Source: Edwardsiella ictaluri ATCC 33202
GTDB taxonomy: Bacteria; Pseudomonadota; Gammaproteobacteria; Enterobacterales; Enterobacteriaceae
NCBI RefSeq assembly: GCF_000264785.1
Contig: NZ_AFJI01000088.1
Coordinates: 1-64,000 of the forward strand
Length of the DNA stretch: 64,000 nt
Direction of reading: 5' to 3'
In this document: positions 19,576-29,101 of the stretch, piece after piece
Layout of the letters: each line of letters opens with the position of its first letter
Position numbering within the stretch: position 1 is the stretch's first letter
Translations under genes and position numbers: made by a program
Notes under the pieces: generated by a model
Database searches by the model: none
The model's input: the letters and a program-made list of their open reading frames with translations, nothing else
Told to the model about the DNA's origin: nothing

Positions 19576-20328
19576 ATGAGATTGTATCAGGAAGTCGGCA
19601 ATACGCTGCGCGCCGCCATTGCACGCGGCGACTATTCTATCGGAGGTCGCCTGCCGCCGGAGCGTGATATTGCCGAATATTTTGACGTAAGCCGCAGCGT
19701 CGTGCGCGAGGCGCTGATCATGCTGGAGCTGGAGCACCTGATCGATGTCCGTAAAGGCTCAGGGGTATACGTCGTCGCTTTGCCACAAAATGTGTCTTCC
19801 CCGCGGGTACGGAATCTGGATGAGAATACCTTTGGCCCCTTTGAACTGCTGCAGGCACGCCAGCTGCTGGAGAGTGAGGTCGCGGCCTTTGCCGCGATGC
19901 AGGCGACCAAGTCCGATATTCTGAAGATGCGTCAGGCTATTGAGCAGGAGCGTCTGGCGCTAAACGCAGGGTGTGCCGATGAGAGCGCGGATGAGCAGTT
20001 TCACTGCCTGCTGGCGCAGTCGACTCAGAATAGCGTACTGGCCGGAATGGTGGAAGATGCCTGGCGTGCGCGCAAACATAACCCGCTGTGGGCGGGGCTG
20101 CATGGCCATACCCAGGATTTCAGCTACCGTTGGGACTGGCTGGAGGATCATCAAAGGATCCTTCAGGCCGTGCTGCGGCGCGACGCGCGCGACGCTAAGC
20201 AGGCGATGTGGCAGCATTTAGAGAATGTTAAGGCTAAACTATTGGAGATCTCCAATCCAGACGATCCGGGATTTGACGGCTATCTGTTTGACTCTACGCC
20301 GGTGGTGCTGGGTGACATTGCGCCATAG
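19576..20328 (+). CDS. uxuR: GntR/FadR-family hexuronate regulator, UxuR-like
   Basis: A 250-residue repressor with an N-terminal winged-helix domain (LPPERDIAEYFDVSRSVVREALIMLE, about residues 24-49) and a C-terminal FCD ligand domain. It resembles E. coli UxuR more than ExuR: the motifs GPFELLQARQLLE, MWQHLENVKAKLLE and the ending FDGYLFDS match UxuR. UxuR represses uxuAB until fructuronate is present. The ATG at 19576 has AGAGGGG upstream and begins MRLYQEVG as in homologs. The 22-codon open extension would cover its own operator. The target genes uxuA and the uxuB-like gene lie 3.5-7 kb downstream. Confidence 0.85.
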   Translation: MRLYQEVGNTLRAAIARGDYSIGGRLPPERDIAEYFDVSRSVVREALIMLELEHLIDVRKGSGVYVVALPQNVSSPRVRNLDENTFGPFELLQARQLLESEVAAFAAMQATKSDILKMRQAIEQERLALNAGCADESADEQFHCLLAQSTQNSVLAGMVEDAWRARKHNPLWAGLHGHTQDFSYRWDWLEDHQRILQAVLRRDARDAKQAMWQHLENVKAKLLEISNPDDPGFDGYLFDSTPVVLGDIAP

Positions 20329-20505
20329 CGCATCGCTACACATCCACCTGCACTGCGTGTATATACTGGTGGTTGCCGTGGGGCTGCCACAGTCTGGAGA
20401 GCGGGCCTTTCCCTTGTTACAGCCTCTGCGTGTGGGGCAGTCTATACGCGGCACGCTCTGCCTACGCGCTGAACGGGTGCGCTGAGCGGGAGGTAACAAA
20501 CGCAA

Positions 20506-22050
20506 ATGATTCCTCTGGGCGGCGAACGATGGCGCAGCTATCTGCGTCCGCTGCTGTCTGCGGGCGCGGTGGGTATGGTGCTGCTATTGGCTACTGTTAC
20601 CATCTCCTGGCAGGCCTCTCGGGGGTTGGCAGAGTCGGCAAAACAGCGCCTGACGCTGGCTATCGGGCAGATCGATGAGGCGCTGGACAATGCCCAGACG
20701 GCGGTCGATGCGGTCCGGCGCTATGCCGGACAGCCCTGTGATACGACATTGCATAATATGCTGGCATTTCAGGCGACAACGGTACCCGATGTGCGTTCGG
20801 TCAGTCTGGCGCAGGCGAGCGTTATCTACTGCTCCTCTCTCTACGGTGCCTTTCATGCTGAAGTCGGCGATGACCATTACACCAATAAGCGCTTGACCCT
20901 GATGTCTGGCAATCGGATTACACCGCATCGCTCGCTGGTGGTGTTTCGTGAACCTGGGCCGGGAGATGCCAGCGTGCTGGTGGGGATAGACGGTTACTAT
21001 CTGCGGAATATTCTGAGGTCGCTCAGTACCCCGACACCGCTGTATTTGCGTATCGGTGCGGGCTGGATGGATCCTCAGGGGCAGGTCGTCGATGCGTTGC
21101 CGCCGGTGGACGGGCGTCGCTTTGTCCGTCATTCGTCACGCTACCCGATCTCGGTCACCACGGCCGTTCCGATCGATAGTCACTGGACGTATATGCTGGA
21201 CTACTCCCGCGGCAGCCTGGTGCTGTTCCTGGTGCTGGCCTTCGTTTTTGGGGTTGGCACCTACCGTTTGGTGGGGCAGGTAAATTCGCCGGTTTTCTAT
21301 CTGCGCGAGGCGCTGCGGCAGCGCCAGTTTATCCCCTATATTCAGCCGGTGGTCGATGGCGCGGATGAGTCGCTGAGCGGCTGCGAGATCCTGATGCGCT
21401 GGCAGCACCCCCAGATGGGATTGATCCCGCCGAATAACTTCATCCCATTGGCGGAGGACAGCGGCCTTATCGTAGCGATGACGCGCGATATTATGCGGCA
21501 GGTCAGCGATTATTTTGCGCCGCGCTGCCGTAGCCTGCCGACGCATTTTCACTTTGGTTTCAATATCAGCGCCAGCCATTTTAACGATTTGAGTCTGGTT
21601 GAGGAGTGTCGACGCTTTATTGATGCCTTTGAAGCCAATCCGATCCGGCTGGTGCTGGAGCTGACCGAGCGTCAGCGGGTGCCGGACGGCGAGCTGACGG
21701 AGCAAATCTTTCACAAGTTGCGGGGGTTGGGGGTACTGCTGGCGCTGGATGATTTTGGCACCGGACACTCCAGCCTAGCCTATCTACAGCGTTACCACTT
21801 TGACATTATAAAAATCGATCGAAGCTTTGTGCGGATGATCGGCAGCGATATGCTGTCGGGACACATTGTGGATACGGTGATCGCGCTGGCCAAGCGACTG
21901 GATATGATTACCCTGGCGGAAGGGGTTGAGAGCGGGGAACAGCTACAGCATCTGCGCGGCTATCGGCTGGATTATCTGCAGGGATACCTGTTTGGCTGCC
22001 CGCAGCCGTTGCCTGATTTTACCCGGGAATGGTTGAAGAGCGTCGTTTAG
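20506..22050 (+). CDS. pdeN: Membrane c-di-GMP phosphodiesterase PdeN (Rtn)
   Basis: A 514-residue protein with a transmembrane helix (about 15-35), a periplasmic CSS-motif domain with Cys residues at PCDTT and IYCSSLYG, a second helix (about 240-255), and a C-terminal EAL domain. The EAL-type signature is the E-x-L variant GCEILMRW. Catalytic blocks DDFGTGHSSLAYL, KIDRSFV and AEGVE are present, so the enzyme should be active. CSS domains tie activity to periplasmic redox state in E. coli. rtn sits next to mepS in E. coli, so synteny is partly kept. It has a GGGAGGTAAC Shine-Dalgarno region. Confidence 0.93.
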   Translation: MIPLGGERWRSYLRPLLSAGAVGMVLLLATVTISWQASRGLAESAKQRLTLAIGQIDEALDNAQTAVDAVRRYAGQPCDTTLHNMLAFQATTVPDVRSVSLAQASVIYCSSLYGAFHAEVGDDHYTNKRLTLMSGNRITPHRSLVVFREPGPGDASVLVGIDGYYLRNILRSLSTPTPLYLRIGAGWMDPQGQVVDALPPVDGRRFVRHSSRYPISVTTAVPIDSHWTYMLDYSRGSLVLFLVLAFVFGVGTYRLVGQVNSPVFYLREALRQRQFIPYIQPVVDGADESLSGCEILMRWQHPQMGLIPPNNFIPLAEDSGLIVAMTRDIMRQVSDYFAPRCRSLPTHFHFGFNISASHFNDLSLVEECRRFIDAFEANPIRLVLELTERQRVPDGELTEQIFHKLRGLGVLLALDDFGTGHSSLAYLQRYHFDIIKIDRSFVRMIGSDMLSGHIVDTVIALAKRLDMITLAEGVESGEQLQHLRGYRLDYLQGYLFGCPQPLPDFTREWLKSVV

Positions 22051-22240
22051 CGGGCGCGTCAGTAGCGCCAGAGATGACCCCGGGCGGAGGTCCGGGACAC
22101 GGCCTCTACCAGATAGGTGTTATTCAATGTTTGTATGATTTATGTGCGGTCATTTATGTTTTAAAAAATGATAAAGAAAAAAGAAGCCCAGCCGATAACC
22201 TCTAACTCATGAGTACAAATGACAAGAGAATATCGGTCAC

Positions 22241-23827
22241 ATGTTTTCTAAAATTAAAATAGCCAGACTGCTTCCCATCGTAATTATTGCAATTTTTTTA
22301 ATTCAAGCGGTTTCATTTATATTCTTTTACAATGTTATTAATAGTGATGCTGAGCATATTCAGGAAAACTACCAGTCGCGGCGTAACGTTATGTTTTTTA
22401 GCGATGCATGGATCAACCTGGTTCAGGCACGATCCACGCTGCGAGAGGCTCAAAATCAGGCCGCTGCGGTCACAGTCGACCGGGAGCGGTTACAGGGGCT
22501 CTTCTCCCGGGCTGGGGGGAGGATCGCAGAAGCGCGCAGCAATTATGAGGCCTATAAGGATATCCCTGACGTTGACGGACTCGACGTGAGTGTTGTTAAT
22601 CGGGTTAATAATGACTTCACGAAATATCTTTCCACGGTTTCTGAAATAGTTGAGTTGCTTAAGCAGAACGATATTCAACGCGCGATAGAGTTGAATCAAC
22701 AGCTTATTTCACTGAATATTGAAACACAGCATGCATATAATATATGGCAGGAAGAACATGATCGATTAATGGAGATCAGCGTTCAGAAAAGCCAGGGTGC
22801 CTGTCAGACCATGAAGTGGGCCTTGCTGCTGCTGGCGCTGTTGTCGATCCTGTGCCTGCTGCTGTGCTGGGTGTCGGTTAAGCAGGCGATGCTGATACCG
22901 CTGCAGAGCATCATCCGCAGTGTACAGCGTATTGCCAAGGGTGATCTGACGCAGCGCTTTCAGCGCCATAGTCAGAGTGAAATGGGGCTTTTGGCCGCAC
23001 ATATCGATGATATGCAGCGGGCGCTGCGAGAGATCGTCGCCTCCGTTCGTCACAGCGCCAGTGCCATCTACTCCGGCTCCGGCGAGATTGCAGCTGGGGG
23101 CAGCAATCTGGCCTCCCGTACCGAGGAGCAGGCCGCTGCGTTGGAGGAGACCGCCGCGAGCATGGAGCAAATGACCGCCATTGTTGATAAGAATACGGAT
23201 AGTTCACGCCACGTAGCGCAGTTGGCCGGCGAGGCAACCCACACGGCGGAGTCCGGTGGACAGGCCATCGCAGAGGTGGTGAAGACCATGGAAGAGATCG
23301 CCGGCAACTCTAAACATATCGCCTCTATTACCAATGTCATCGATAGCATTGCCTTCCAGACCAATATACTGGCGCTTAACGCCGCCGTGGAGGCAGCGCG
23401 TGCCGGCGATCAGGGACGTGGCTTCGCCGTGGTGGCCAGTGAGGTACGCAGCCTGGCACAGCGTAGCGCCCAGGCGGCGAAAGAGATCAATACGCTGATC
23501 GCCTCGTCGGTCGAACGGGTCAATCAGGGCAGTGTCAATGTGTCGGCAGCCGGCGCCACCATGGAAAATATCATTAGCGCAATTACCTATTTATCCGGTC
23601 TGATCGGGGAAATCTCGTCGAGCGCAGAAGAGCAGAGCCGTGGGATTGCCCAGATCAATCAGGCCATCAACCAGATGGATACCGTGACCCAGCATAACGC
23701 TACGCTGGTGGAGGAGTCTACGGCGGCATCCCATGCGCTGGAAGGACAGGCCAAGGCGTTGACCGAGATCGTAGCGGCGTTCAACGTTAGCGATGTGCCG
23801 CTGGAGACGACGGCAGCTTTGAGATAA
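22241..23827 (+). CDS. Methyl-accepting chemotaxis protein
   Basis: A 528-residue chemoreceptor. It has an N-terminal membrane anchor (about 8-30), a periplasmic four-helix-bundle ligand domain of the Tar/Tsr type (RSTLREAQNQ region), a second membrane helix (about 187-212), and a HAMP domain (RIAKGDLTQRF). The signalling tip is EVRSLAQRSAQAAKEI preceded by FQTNILALNAAVEAARAG. Glutamine/glutamate methylation sites are visible (EEQAAALEETAASMEQ). The C-terminus lacks the NWETF-type CheR/CheB tether. The ligand cannot be read. No other chemotaxis gene is in the window. Confidence 0.93.
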   Translation: MFSKIKIARLLPIVIIAIFLIQAVSFIFFYNVINSDAEHIQENYQSRRNVMFFSDAWINLVQARSTLREAQNQAAAVTVDRERLQGLFSRAGGRIAEARSNYEAYKDIPDVDGLDVSVVNRVNNDFTKYLSTVSEIVELLKQNDIQRAIELNQQLISLNIETQHAYNIWQEEHDRLMEISVQKSQGACQTMKWALLLLALLSILCLLLCWVSVKQAMLIPLQSIIRSVQRIAKGDLTQRFQRHSQSEMGLLAAHIDDMQRALREIVASVRHSASAIYSGSGEIAAGGSNLASRTEEQAAALEETAASMEQMTAIVDKNTDSSRHVAQLAGEATHTAESGGQAIAEVVKTMEEIAGNSKHIASITNVIDSIAFQTNILALNAAVEAARAGDQGRGFAVVASEVRSLAQRSAQAAKEINTLIASSVERVNQGSVNVSAAGATMENIISAITYLSGLIGEISSSAEEQSRGIAQINQAINQMDTVTQHNATLVEESTAASHALEGQAKALTEIVAAFNVSDVPLETTAALR

Positions 23828-23850
23828 GGGTACGCCCGTGTCGGGTGCGC

Positions 23851-23882
23851 CGCAGTCTACCGCCGTCGGGCGGCAGACTGCG
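23851..23882. terminator. Strong hairpin between the chemoreceptor gene and uxuB
   Basis: CGCAGTCTACCGCC-GTC-GGGCGGCAGACTGCG is a near-perfect inverted repeat between two convergent genes. There is no T tract, so it may protect 3' ends or pause transcription rather than terminate strongly. Confidence 0.5.
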
Positions 23883-23893
23883 TTGGGACAGGA

Positions 23894-25366
23894 TTATTCC
23901 TGACTTGCCAGCGCGGCGCAGGTACGGGCCGCGCCCTGGCGCATCAGCGACAGGTAGGCCGCGCTCACCGCCTCGACAAAGCGAGGCTCCTGCGGCAGCA
24001 CATCGCCGAATACTGCGCTGACGCTCAGCAGTGCCTGAACACGCTCCGCGCCATCAGCGCTGTTAGCCACGCACTGTTTCAGGGTTTCTGCCATCGGATC
24101 GCGGACATCGATGGCCAGGCCTGCGTCATCGGTGCCGCCGACATAGCGCATCCATCCCGCGACGCCCAGCGCCAGGCAGGGGAAGGTGCTGCCGTAGGCC
24201 AGATGCCAGCGAATGGAGTCCAGCATTCGCTGCGGCAGCTTCTGGGTTCCATCCATGGCTATCTGCCAGGTGCGGTGTTTCAGGGAGGGATTACTGTAGC
24301 GTTCGATCAGCAGCGCTGCATAGCGTGCCAGATCGACACCGCTAACGCTCAGGGTTGGCGCCTGCTCCAGCAGCATCAGGCGATAGGCATTCTGGCGATA
24401 GGCGGAATCTTCCATACAGTCATTAATGTGCTGATAGCCAGCCAGATAGCCCAGGTAAGCCAGGAAAGAGTGGCTGCCGTTGAGCATGCGCAGCTTCATC
24501 TCTTCATAGGGCAGTACGTCGCTGACCAGCTCGGCGCCGACGGCTTCCCACTCGGGGCGTCCGGCGACGAAGTTATCCTCGACCACCCACTGAATAAAGG
24601 GTTCGCAGGCGATACCGCACGGGTCATCGACGCCAAGGGCCGCGCTGATCTGGGTCAGGGTCTCCTCGGTGACCGCCGGTACGATGCGATCGACCATGGT
24701 ACTGGGGAAGGTGACGCTGTCGGCGATCCACGCCGCCAGCTGCGGATCGCGCGCCTGCGCCAGATCCAGCACCGCATTTTTCACCACGTGGCCGTTTTCC
24801 GGAATGTTGTCGCAGGAGAGCACGGTAAAAGGCGGCAGGCCGCGTTCGCAGCGCAGGCGCAGGGCCTCTACAATTGCACCGGGGGCGGATGCCGGCTGCT
24901 GCGGATGCGCCAGATCGGCCTTAATCAGCGGGTTGCTGAGATCCAGACGACCGCTGCCAGGCTCAATACAATAACCTTTTTCGGTGACCGTCAGGGAGAC
25001 GATGGCCACCTGCGGCTCGGCCATCTTTTCTACCACGGCGTGGATACCGTCGAGGGTGGCATGCAGCGACTCATGTACCGCACCGATGACGATGGCCTGA
25101 TTATGACTGGCGCCCTTCTCCAGTACGCTGTACAGATGATCCTGCTGGCGCAGCTGTTCGATCAGGGTCTCACCGCCGATCAGGTTGATCTCACAGTAGC
25201 CCCAGTCACCGCCCAGCTTATTCAGCACGCGGTCGGTAAGCAGCGCCTGATGAGCCCGATGAAATGCGCCAAATCCCAGGTGCACGAGGCGGGATTTCAG
25301 GGCGCTGCGATCGTAGGTGGGGCGCTGTACGTCGGCCGCTAAAGTATAGTTGGCGAGGTTGTTCAT
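23894..25366 (-). CDS. uxuB: Fructuronate reductase-like mannitol dehydrogenase family protein (UxuB/YeiQ)
   Basis: A 490-residue NAD-dependent polyol/uronate dehydrogenase. Conserved blocks include VHLGFGAFHRAHQALLTDRVLN, IVSLTVTEKGYC, LSCDNIPENGHVVKNAVL and the catalytic region KLRMLNGSHSFLAYLGYL. It resembles both E. coli UxuB (fructuronate to mannonate) and its paralog YeiQ; some blocks are closer to each. Its position near efpL fits yeiQ, but facing uxuA with a UxuR-type operator between argues that it works in uronate catabolism. Start ATG at 25366 has GGAG upstream; the open frame extends 23 codons further. Confidence 0.82.
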   Translation of the reverse strand: MNNLANYTLAADVQRPTYDRSALKSRLVHLGFGAFHRAHQALLTDRVLNKLGGDWGYCEINLIGGETLIEQLRQQDHLYSVLEKGASHNQAIVIGAVHESLHATLDGIHAVVEKMAEPQVAIVSLTVTEKGYCIEPGSGRLDLSNPLIKADLAHPQQPASAPGAIVEALRLRCERGLPPFTVLSCDNIPENGHVVKNAVLDLAQARDPQLAAWIADSVTFPSTMVDRIVPAVTEETLTQISAALGVDDPCGIACEPFIQWVVEDNFVAGRPEWEAVGAELVSDVLPYEEMKLRMLNGSHSFLAYLGYLAGYQHINDCMEDSAYRQNAYRLMLLEQAPTLSVSGVDLARYAALLIERYSNPSLKHRTWQIAMDGTQKLPQRMLDSIRWHLAYGSTFPCLALGVAGWMRYVGGTDDAGLAIDVRDPMAETLKQCVANSADGAERVQALLSVSAVFGDVLPQEPRFVEAVSAAYLSLMRQGAARTCAALASQE

Positions 25367-25772
25367 TCGTAACTCCATCTGATGGATGACGGAAGCAGCG
25401 CCGCCTTCAGCGGCCTGTTTCGTTGCTATAGCCATAAAAGGTGTTAGACCACTTACTGATAGGGCTTAGCGGCATGGCGCCTGCTTTTCCCGGCGACGTC
25501 GGTTTGGTCTGACAGCATTGCACAGGCTTGCAGTCTAAATTGATGTGATAGAAAATTAAATTGGTTAGTCCAAAATTCCCCGATAATCGTGAGGCGGATC
25601 AACCAATCACACTTTCGATTTTGACAGTGGCACCCGGATGCGTCAGGGTAAAGCTGAGTGATATCTGTGTCGATTTGGTATGACAGATTATGCCGGTGAA
25701 GGCCGTGAAGCGTAAAATTTGTCTGACCCGTCACAGGAAGCCCCGTTAACACACCGCAGAAGGTAACAGTAG
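25367..25772. promoter_or_regulatory. Divergent uxuB-uxuA control region
   Basis: About 400 bases between two divergent start codons, hence two promoters. It is AT-richer than its flanks. It contains the operator-like AAATTGG-TTAGT-CCAAAATT at 25558-25577. Two similar TTTGGTNTGACAG segments occur near 25503-25515 and 25673-25685. No gene is supported here. Confidence 0.6.
25558..25577. promoter_or_regulatory. UxuR/ExuR-type operator between uxuB and uxuA
   Basis: AAATTGG-TTAGT-CCAAAATT is an inverted repeat whose half-site matches the UxuR/ExuR consensus. It has the same 5-base centre as the palindrome before uxuR. It is placed to control both divergent genes. Confidence 0.65.
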
Positions 25773-26963
25773 ATGGAACAAACTTGGCGTTGGTATGGCC
25801 CGAACGATCCGGTTTCCCTTGATGATGTCCGCCAGGCTGGGGCCACTGGCGTAGTGACGGCGTTGCACCATATTCCAAACGGCGAAGTCTGGAGCGTGGA
25901 AGAGATTGAAAAGCGTAAAGCGCTGTTGGCTGAGAAGGGGTTGACCTGGTCGGTGGTGGAGAGCGTTCCGGTTCATGAGGAGATTAAGACCCAGACCGGC
26001 AACTACCAGCGCCATATCGACAACTACAAGCAGAGCCTGCGCAATCTGGCGGCCTGTGGGATCGATACCGTCTGCTATAACTTCATGCCGGTGCTGGACT
26101 GGACGCGTACCGATCTGGAGTTCCAGCTGCCGGACGGCTCCAAGGCGCTGCGCTTCGATCAGATTGCCTTCGCCGCCTTTGAGCTGCATATCCTGAAGCG
26201 CCCGGGCGCCGCAGAGGATTACAGCGCGGAAGAGCAGACACAGGCCAAGTCCTACTTCGACGCGATGGGCGAGGCCGAGGTGACCAAGCTGACCGCCAAT
26301 ATCATTGCCGGCCTGCCGGGGGCGGAGGAGGGCTATACCCTGGATCAGTTCCGCGCCCGTCTGGCGGAGTATGACGGTATTGATAAAGCGACGCTGCGTG
26401 AACACATGGCCCATTTCCTGCGTGAAATCGTACCGGTAGCGGAGGCCTGCGGCCTGCGTCTGGCGGTGCATCCTGATGATCCGCCGCGTCCGATTCTGGG
26501 TCTGCCGCGCATCGTCTCCACTGTAGAGGATATGCAGTGGCTGAAAGAGGTTGTCGACAGCGTATACAACGGTTTTACCATGTGCACCGGGTCGTACGGC
26601 GTGCGTGCCGACAATGACCTGGTGGCGATGATCGAGCGTTTTGGCGATCGCATTCATTTTACCCACCTGCGCGCCACCTGTCGCGAAGCCAACCCGAAGA
26701 GCTTCCACGAAGGGGCTCATCTGCAGGGTGATGTCGATATGTTTGCGGTGGTCAAGGCGATCCTGACGGAAGAGTCCCGTCGTCAGCAGGCCGGCGACAT
26801 GCGTCTGATTCCGATGCGTCCGGACCACGGTCATCAGATGCTGGATGATCTGAAGAAGAAAACCAACCCGGGCTACTCCGCCATTGGCCGTCTGAAAGGG
26901 CTGGCCGAGGTGCGCGGGGTCGAGCTGGCCATCAAGCGGGTCTATTTTCCGCAGATGAAGTAA
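25773..26963 (+). CDS. uxuA: Mannonate dehydratase
   Basis: A 396-residue Fe/Mn-dependent enzyme that dehydrates D-mannonate to 2-keto-3-deoxygluconate. The start [21 protein letters not shown] and the block [11 protein letters not shown] are diagnostic. Metal-binding His, Cys and Asp blocks follow: [32 protein letters not shown] and RPDHGHQM. Length matches E. coli UxuA. AAGG precedes the ATG. It acts immediately after the divergent reductase, and a UxuR-like repressor is encoded upstream. The transporter for glucuronate or fructuronate is not in the window. Confidence 0.96.
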
Positions 26964-26987
26964 AGTAACGGCGCGGGTGATGGCCTG

Positions 26988-27028
26988 AAAATAAAGGGGG
27001 GGACGCATGGGCGCCCCCCCTTTATTTT
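26988..27028. terminator. Bidirectional terminator between uxuA and efpL
   Basis: AAAATAAAGGGGGGG pairs perfectly with CCCCCCCTTTATTTT around an 11-base loop. It sits between the convergent uxuA and efpL and has T-rich ends in both directions. Confidence 0.9.
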
Positions 27029-27044
27029 GCGCTAGGCGTCGGGC

Positions 27045-27617
27045 TTAGTCGGCGCGGCCCATAAAGCGGCGCTCTTCGACGTGAATACGGATCTTCTCGC
27101 CGCTGCTCAGGTATTCCGGCACCTGCACTACCAGGCCCGTTGACATGGCGGCCGGTTTGGTACGTGCGCTGGCGGAGGCGCCCTTGATGCTAGGCGTGGT
27201 CTCGACGATCTCCATATCAACGGTCTGCGGCAGCTCCAGCGCCAGCACCTGGCCTTCCATCGTCAGCACCTGCATGCCCGGGATGCCGCCTTCCGGAATA
27301 AACAGCAGTTCGTCTTCGATCTGCTCTTTTTTGAAGGTGTATGGGGTGTAGTCCTCGTCATCCATAAACACATACTCGTCGCCGTCAATGTAGGAAAAGG
27401 TGACGGGACGGCGGCTTAAGGTGATGGTTTCCAGCAGATCGTCACCCTTAAAACGTTCTTCGACCTTCAGCCCGGTACGCACGTCGGAAAAGCGCATTTT
27501 GTACAGGGTTGCCGCGCCGCGCGCGCTGGGGGACTGGATATCAATATCGCGGACCAACAGCAGTTTACCGTTGTAGTTTACCGCCATACCGCGTTTGATC
27601 TCGTTAGCTCTGGCCAT
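27045..27617 (-). CDS. efpL: Elongation factor P-like protein (YeiP)
   Basis: A 190-residue paralog of translation factor EF-P with the three-domain length of the family. It begins [20 protein letters not shown] and ends with the domain-III block [27 protein letters not shown]. The N-terminal loop reads QSPSARGAA, carrying the Arg characteristic of EfpL instead of the EF-P lysine that is beta-lysylated. EfpL rescues ribosomes stalled at proline and related motifs. It lies beside uxuB/yeiQ-like and yeiW genes, as in the E. coli yeiP-yeiQ-yeiR area. Confidence 0.95.
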   Translation of the reverse strand: MARANEIKRGMAVNYNGKLLLVRDIDIQSPSARGAATLYKMRFSDVRTGLKVEERFKGDDLLETITLSRRPVTFSYIDGDEYVFMDDEDYTPYTFKKEQIEDELLFIPEGGIPGMQVLTMEGQVLALELPQTVDMEIVETTPSIKGASASARTKPAAMSTGLVVQVPEYLSSGEKIRIHVEERRFMGRAD

Positions 27618-27802
27618 GATTGCAATACCTTAAAAAAACAGCGGGGTTATTCGGCCGCGCTCCCGCCCGGCAGGGATGCCTCTGGCGGGACGCAGTCAGG
27701 TGGCGACACACTACCCGCCCGCTGCCGTTCAGGCAAGGGGAGGCGGTGTAAAAAGTCGGATCGGCGGGGAAAAGCGCCCCCGTAGGAGAGGGCGCTCTGG
27801 CA

Positions 27803-29053
27803 TTAGCGGTAAATCGGTAACAGATTGAACAGGGAGAGGATATGGGCTGCAGCGTTAAGCAGGCCAAAGGCGATAACCAGGATGATGACCGCCGTCCCGC
27901 CGGGGACGCGATAGCTCGCTTGTGGAAAGCGACGGCGGCTGGCGTGCGCCATCAGCGCAGGGACGATCACCGCCCAGATCGTTGCGGCCAGACCGGCAAA
28001 TCCGATGGCATACAAAAAGCCATTGGGGAACAGCAGGGCCCCGATCGTCGGCGGCACAAAGGTGGCCAGTGCACTTTTGGCCCGTCCGCTCGGGGTATCC
28101 GCAAAGCGCAGCATATCCGCGATGTAGTCGAACAGACCCAGCGAGACGCCGAGGAACGAACTGGCCAGCGCCATATAGGAGAAGGCGTTCAGCAACTGTG
28201 TGACCAATGGGCCGCTGGCGACGCTGCCCATCTGCTTGAGCAGGCTGCCGATATTGCCACCTTCGGCGATGATCTGGCGGAAGGCGGCGCGGCTGATATT
28301 GCCCTGAATCACGTACTGCCAAAAAATGTAGATCACCAGGGCGATCAGGGTGCCGTACAGCAGGCTGCGTACCACGGCGCGGCTGTCTTTGTTGTAGTAC
28401 TTAACCAGCCCCGGCACGTTGCCGTGGTAGCCGAACGACGTCAGCAGATAGGGCAGCGCCGCCAGCGCGTAGGGCAGGTAGTTCGCCTGGGTATCCGCGC
28501 TGTCAAACAAGATCGCGCGGTCGACGTGAGTAAACATGTCACCGGTTGACAGCAGGAAGGTGATCACCATTCCGCCGATCAGTATGGTGCTCAGGCGATC
28601 GACCGCGCGGGTTGACAGCCAGACGATAAAGCCAACCAGCAGGGCGAAGACTCCGCCGGCCAGCGGCTGCCCTACCTCGGCCAGCGGCGCCAGGGTATGG
28701 GTGATGATGGAGCCGCCGGCGGAGATGTAGGCGTAGGTCAAAATATACAGCACGAAGGCGATCGACAGCCCGTTGACGCTGTTCCATCCCTTCCCCAGCA
28801 GATCGCCGACCATGGTGTGAAAGCTGGCGCCCGCCGGGTAGTGCAGGTTGCTCTCCAGGATCATCAGACCGGACAGATACATGCAGGCCCAGGTGACGAG
28901 CAGCAGCACGACGGAGAGGCTAAACCAGACGCCGGCGGTGACGACAGGGATCGAAAACATACCGGCGCCGACGGCGGTGCCGGCGATGATCATCGCGCCG
29001 CCCAGAACGGAGGGGCGTTGCAGCGAATGGGTCAAGGTCTGCTCCATGGTCAT
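27803..29053 (-). CDS. mtr: Tryptophan permease Mtr
   Basis: A 416-residue aromatic amino-acid permease (HAAAP family) with about 11 helices. Best fit is Mtr: MIIAGTAVGAGMFSIPVV, LLGKGWNSVNGLSIAFVLYILTYAYIS, FGYHGNVPGLVKYY, and ending HILSLFNLLPIYR all track E. coli Mtr rather than TyrP. TnaB is a less likely alternative. The TrpR-like operator upstream supports a tryptophan role. GGAGCAACACCC precedes the ATG; a second Met lies two codons in. Confidence 0.9.
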   Translation of the reverse strand: MTMEQTLTHSLQRPSVLGGAMIIAGTAVGAGMFSIPVVTAGVWFSLSVVLLLVTWACMYLSGLMILESNLHYPAGASFHTMVGDLLGKGWNSVNGLSIAFVLYILTYAYISAGGSIITHTLAPLAEVGQPLAGGVFALLVGFIVWLSTRAVDRLSTILIGGMVITFLLSTGDMFTHVDRAILFDSADTQANYLPYALAALPYLLTSFGYHGNVPGLVKYYNKDSRAVVRSLLYGTLIALVIYIFWQYVIQGNISRAAFRQIIAEGGNIGSLLKQMGSVASGPLVTQLLNAFSYMALASSFLGVSLGLFDYIADMLRFADTPSGRAKSALATFVPPTIGALLFPNGFLYAIGFAGLAATIWAVIVPALMAHASRRRFPQASYRVPGGTAVIILVIAFGLLNAAAHILSLFNLLPIYR

Positions 29054-29081
29054 AGGGTGTTGCTCCTGGGTATAATTCTTG

Positions 29082-29101
29082 TGTACTAGCTCAATGGTAC
29101 G
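29082..29101 (-). promoter_or_regulatory. TrpR-like operator upstream of mtr
   Basis: TGTACTAGCTCAATGGTACG matches the symmetric TrpR consensus (CGTACTAGTTAACTAGTACG) at 15 of 20 positions, including both outer GTAC arms. It lies about 30 bases upstream of the mtr start. E. coli mtr is repressed by TrpR. Confidence 0.65.

Noticed and set aside
22051..22240. Possible small gene between pdeN and the chemoreceptor gene
   Set aside because: No frame with a Shine-Dalgarno; the region looks like a promoter.
24203..25342. 379-codon frame antisense to uxuB
   Set aside because: No recognisable domain and fully inside a conserved dehydrogenase gene.
25746..27008. 420-codon frame antisense to uxuA
   Set aside because: It spans the uxuA gene and its terminator and has no family features.
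26988..27028. G7/C7 tracts as a phase-variation homopolymer
   Set aside because: The tracts pair perfectly as a terminator stem between two convergent genes and are not in a coding region.
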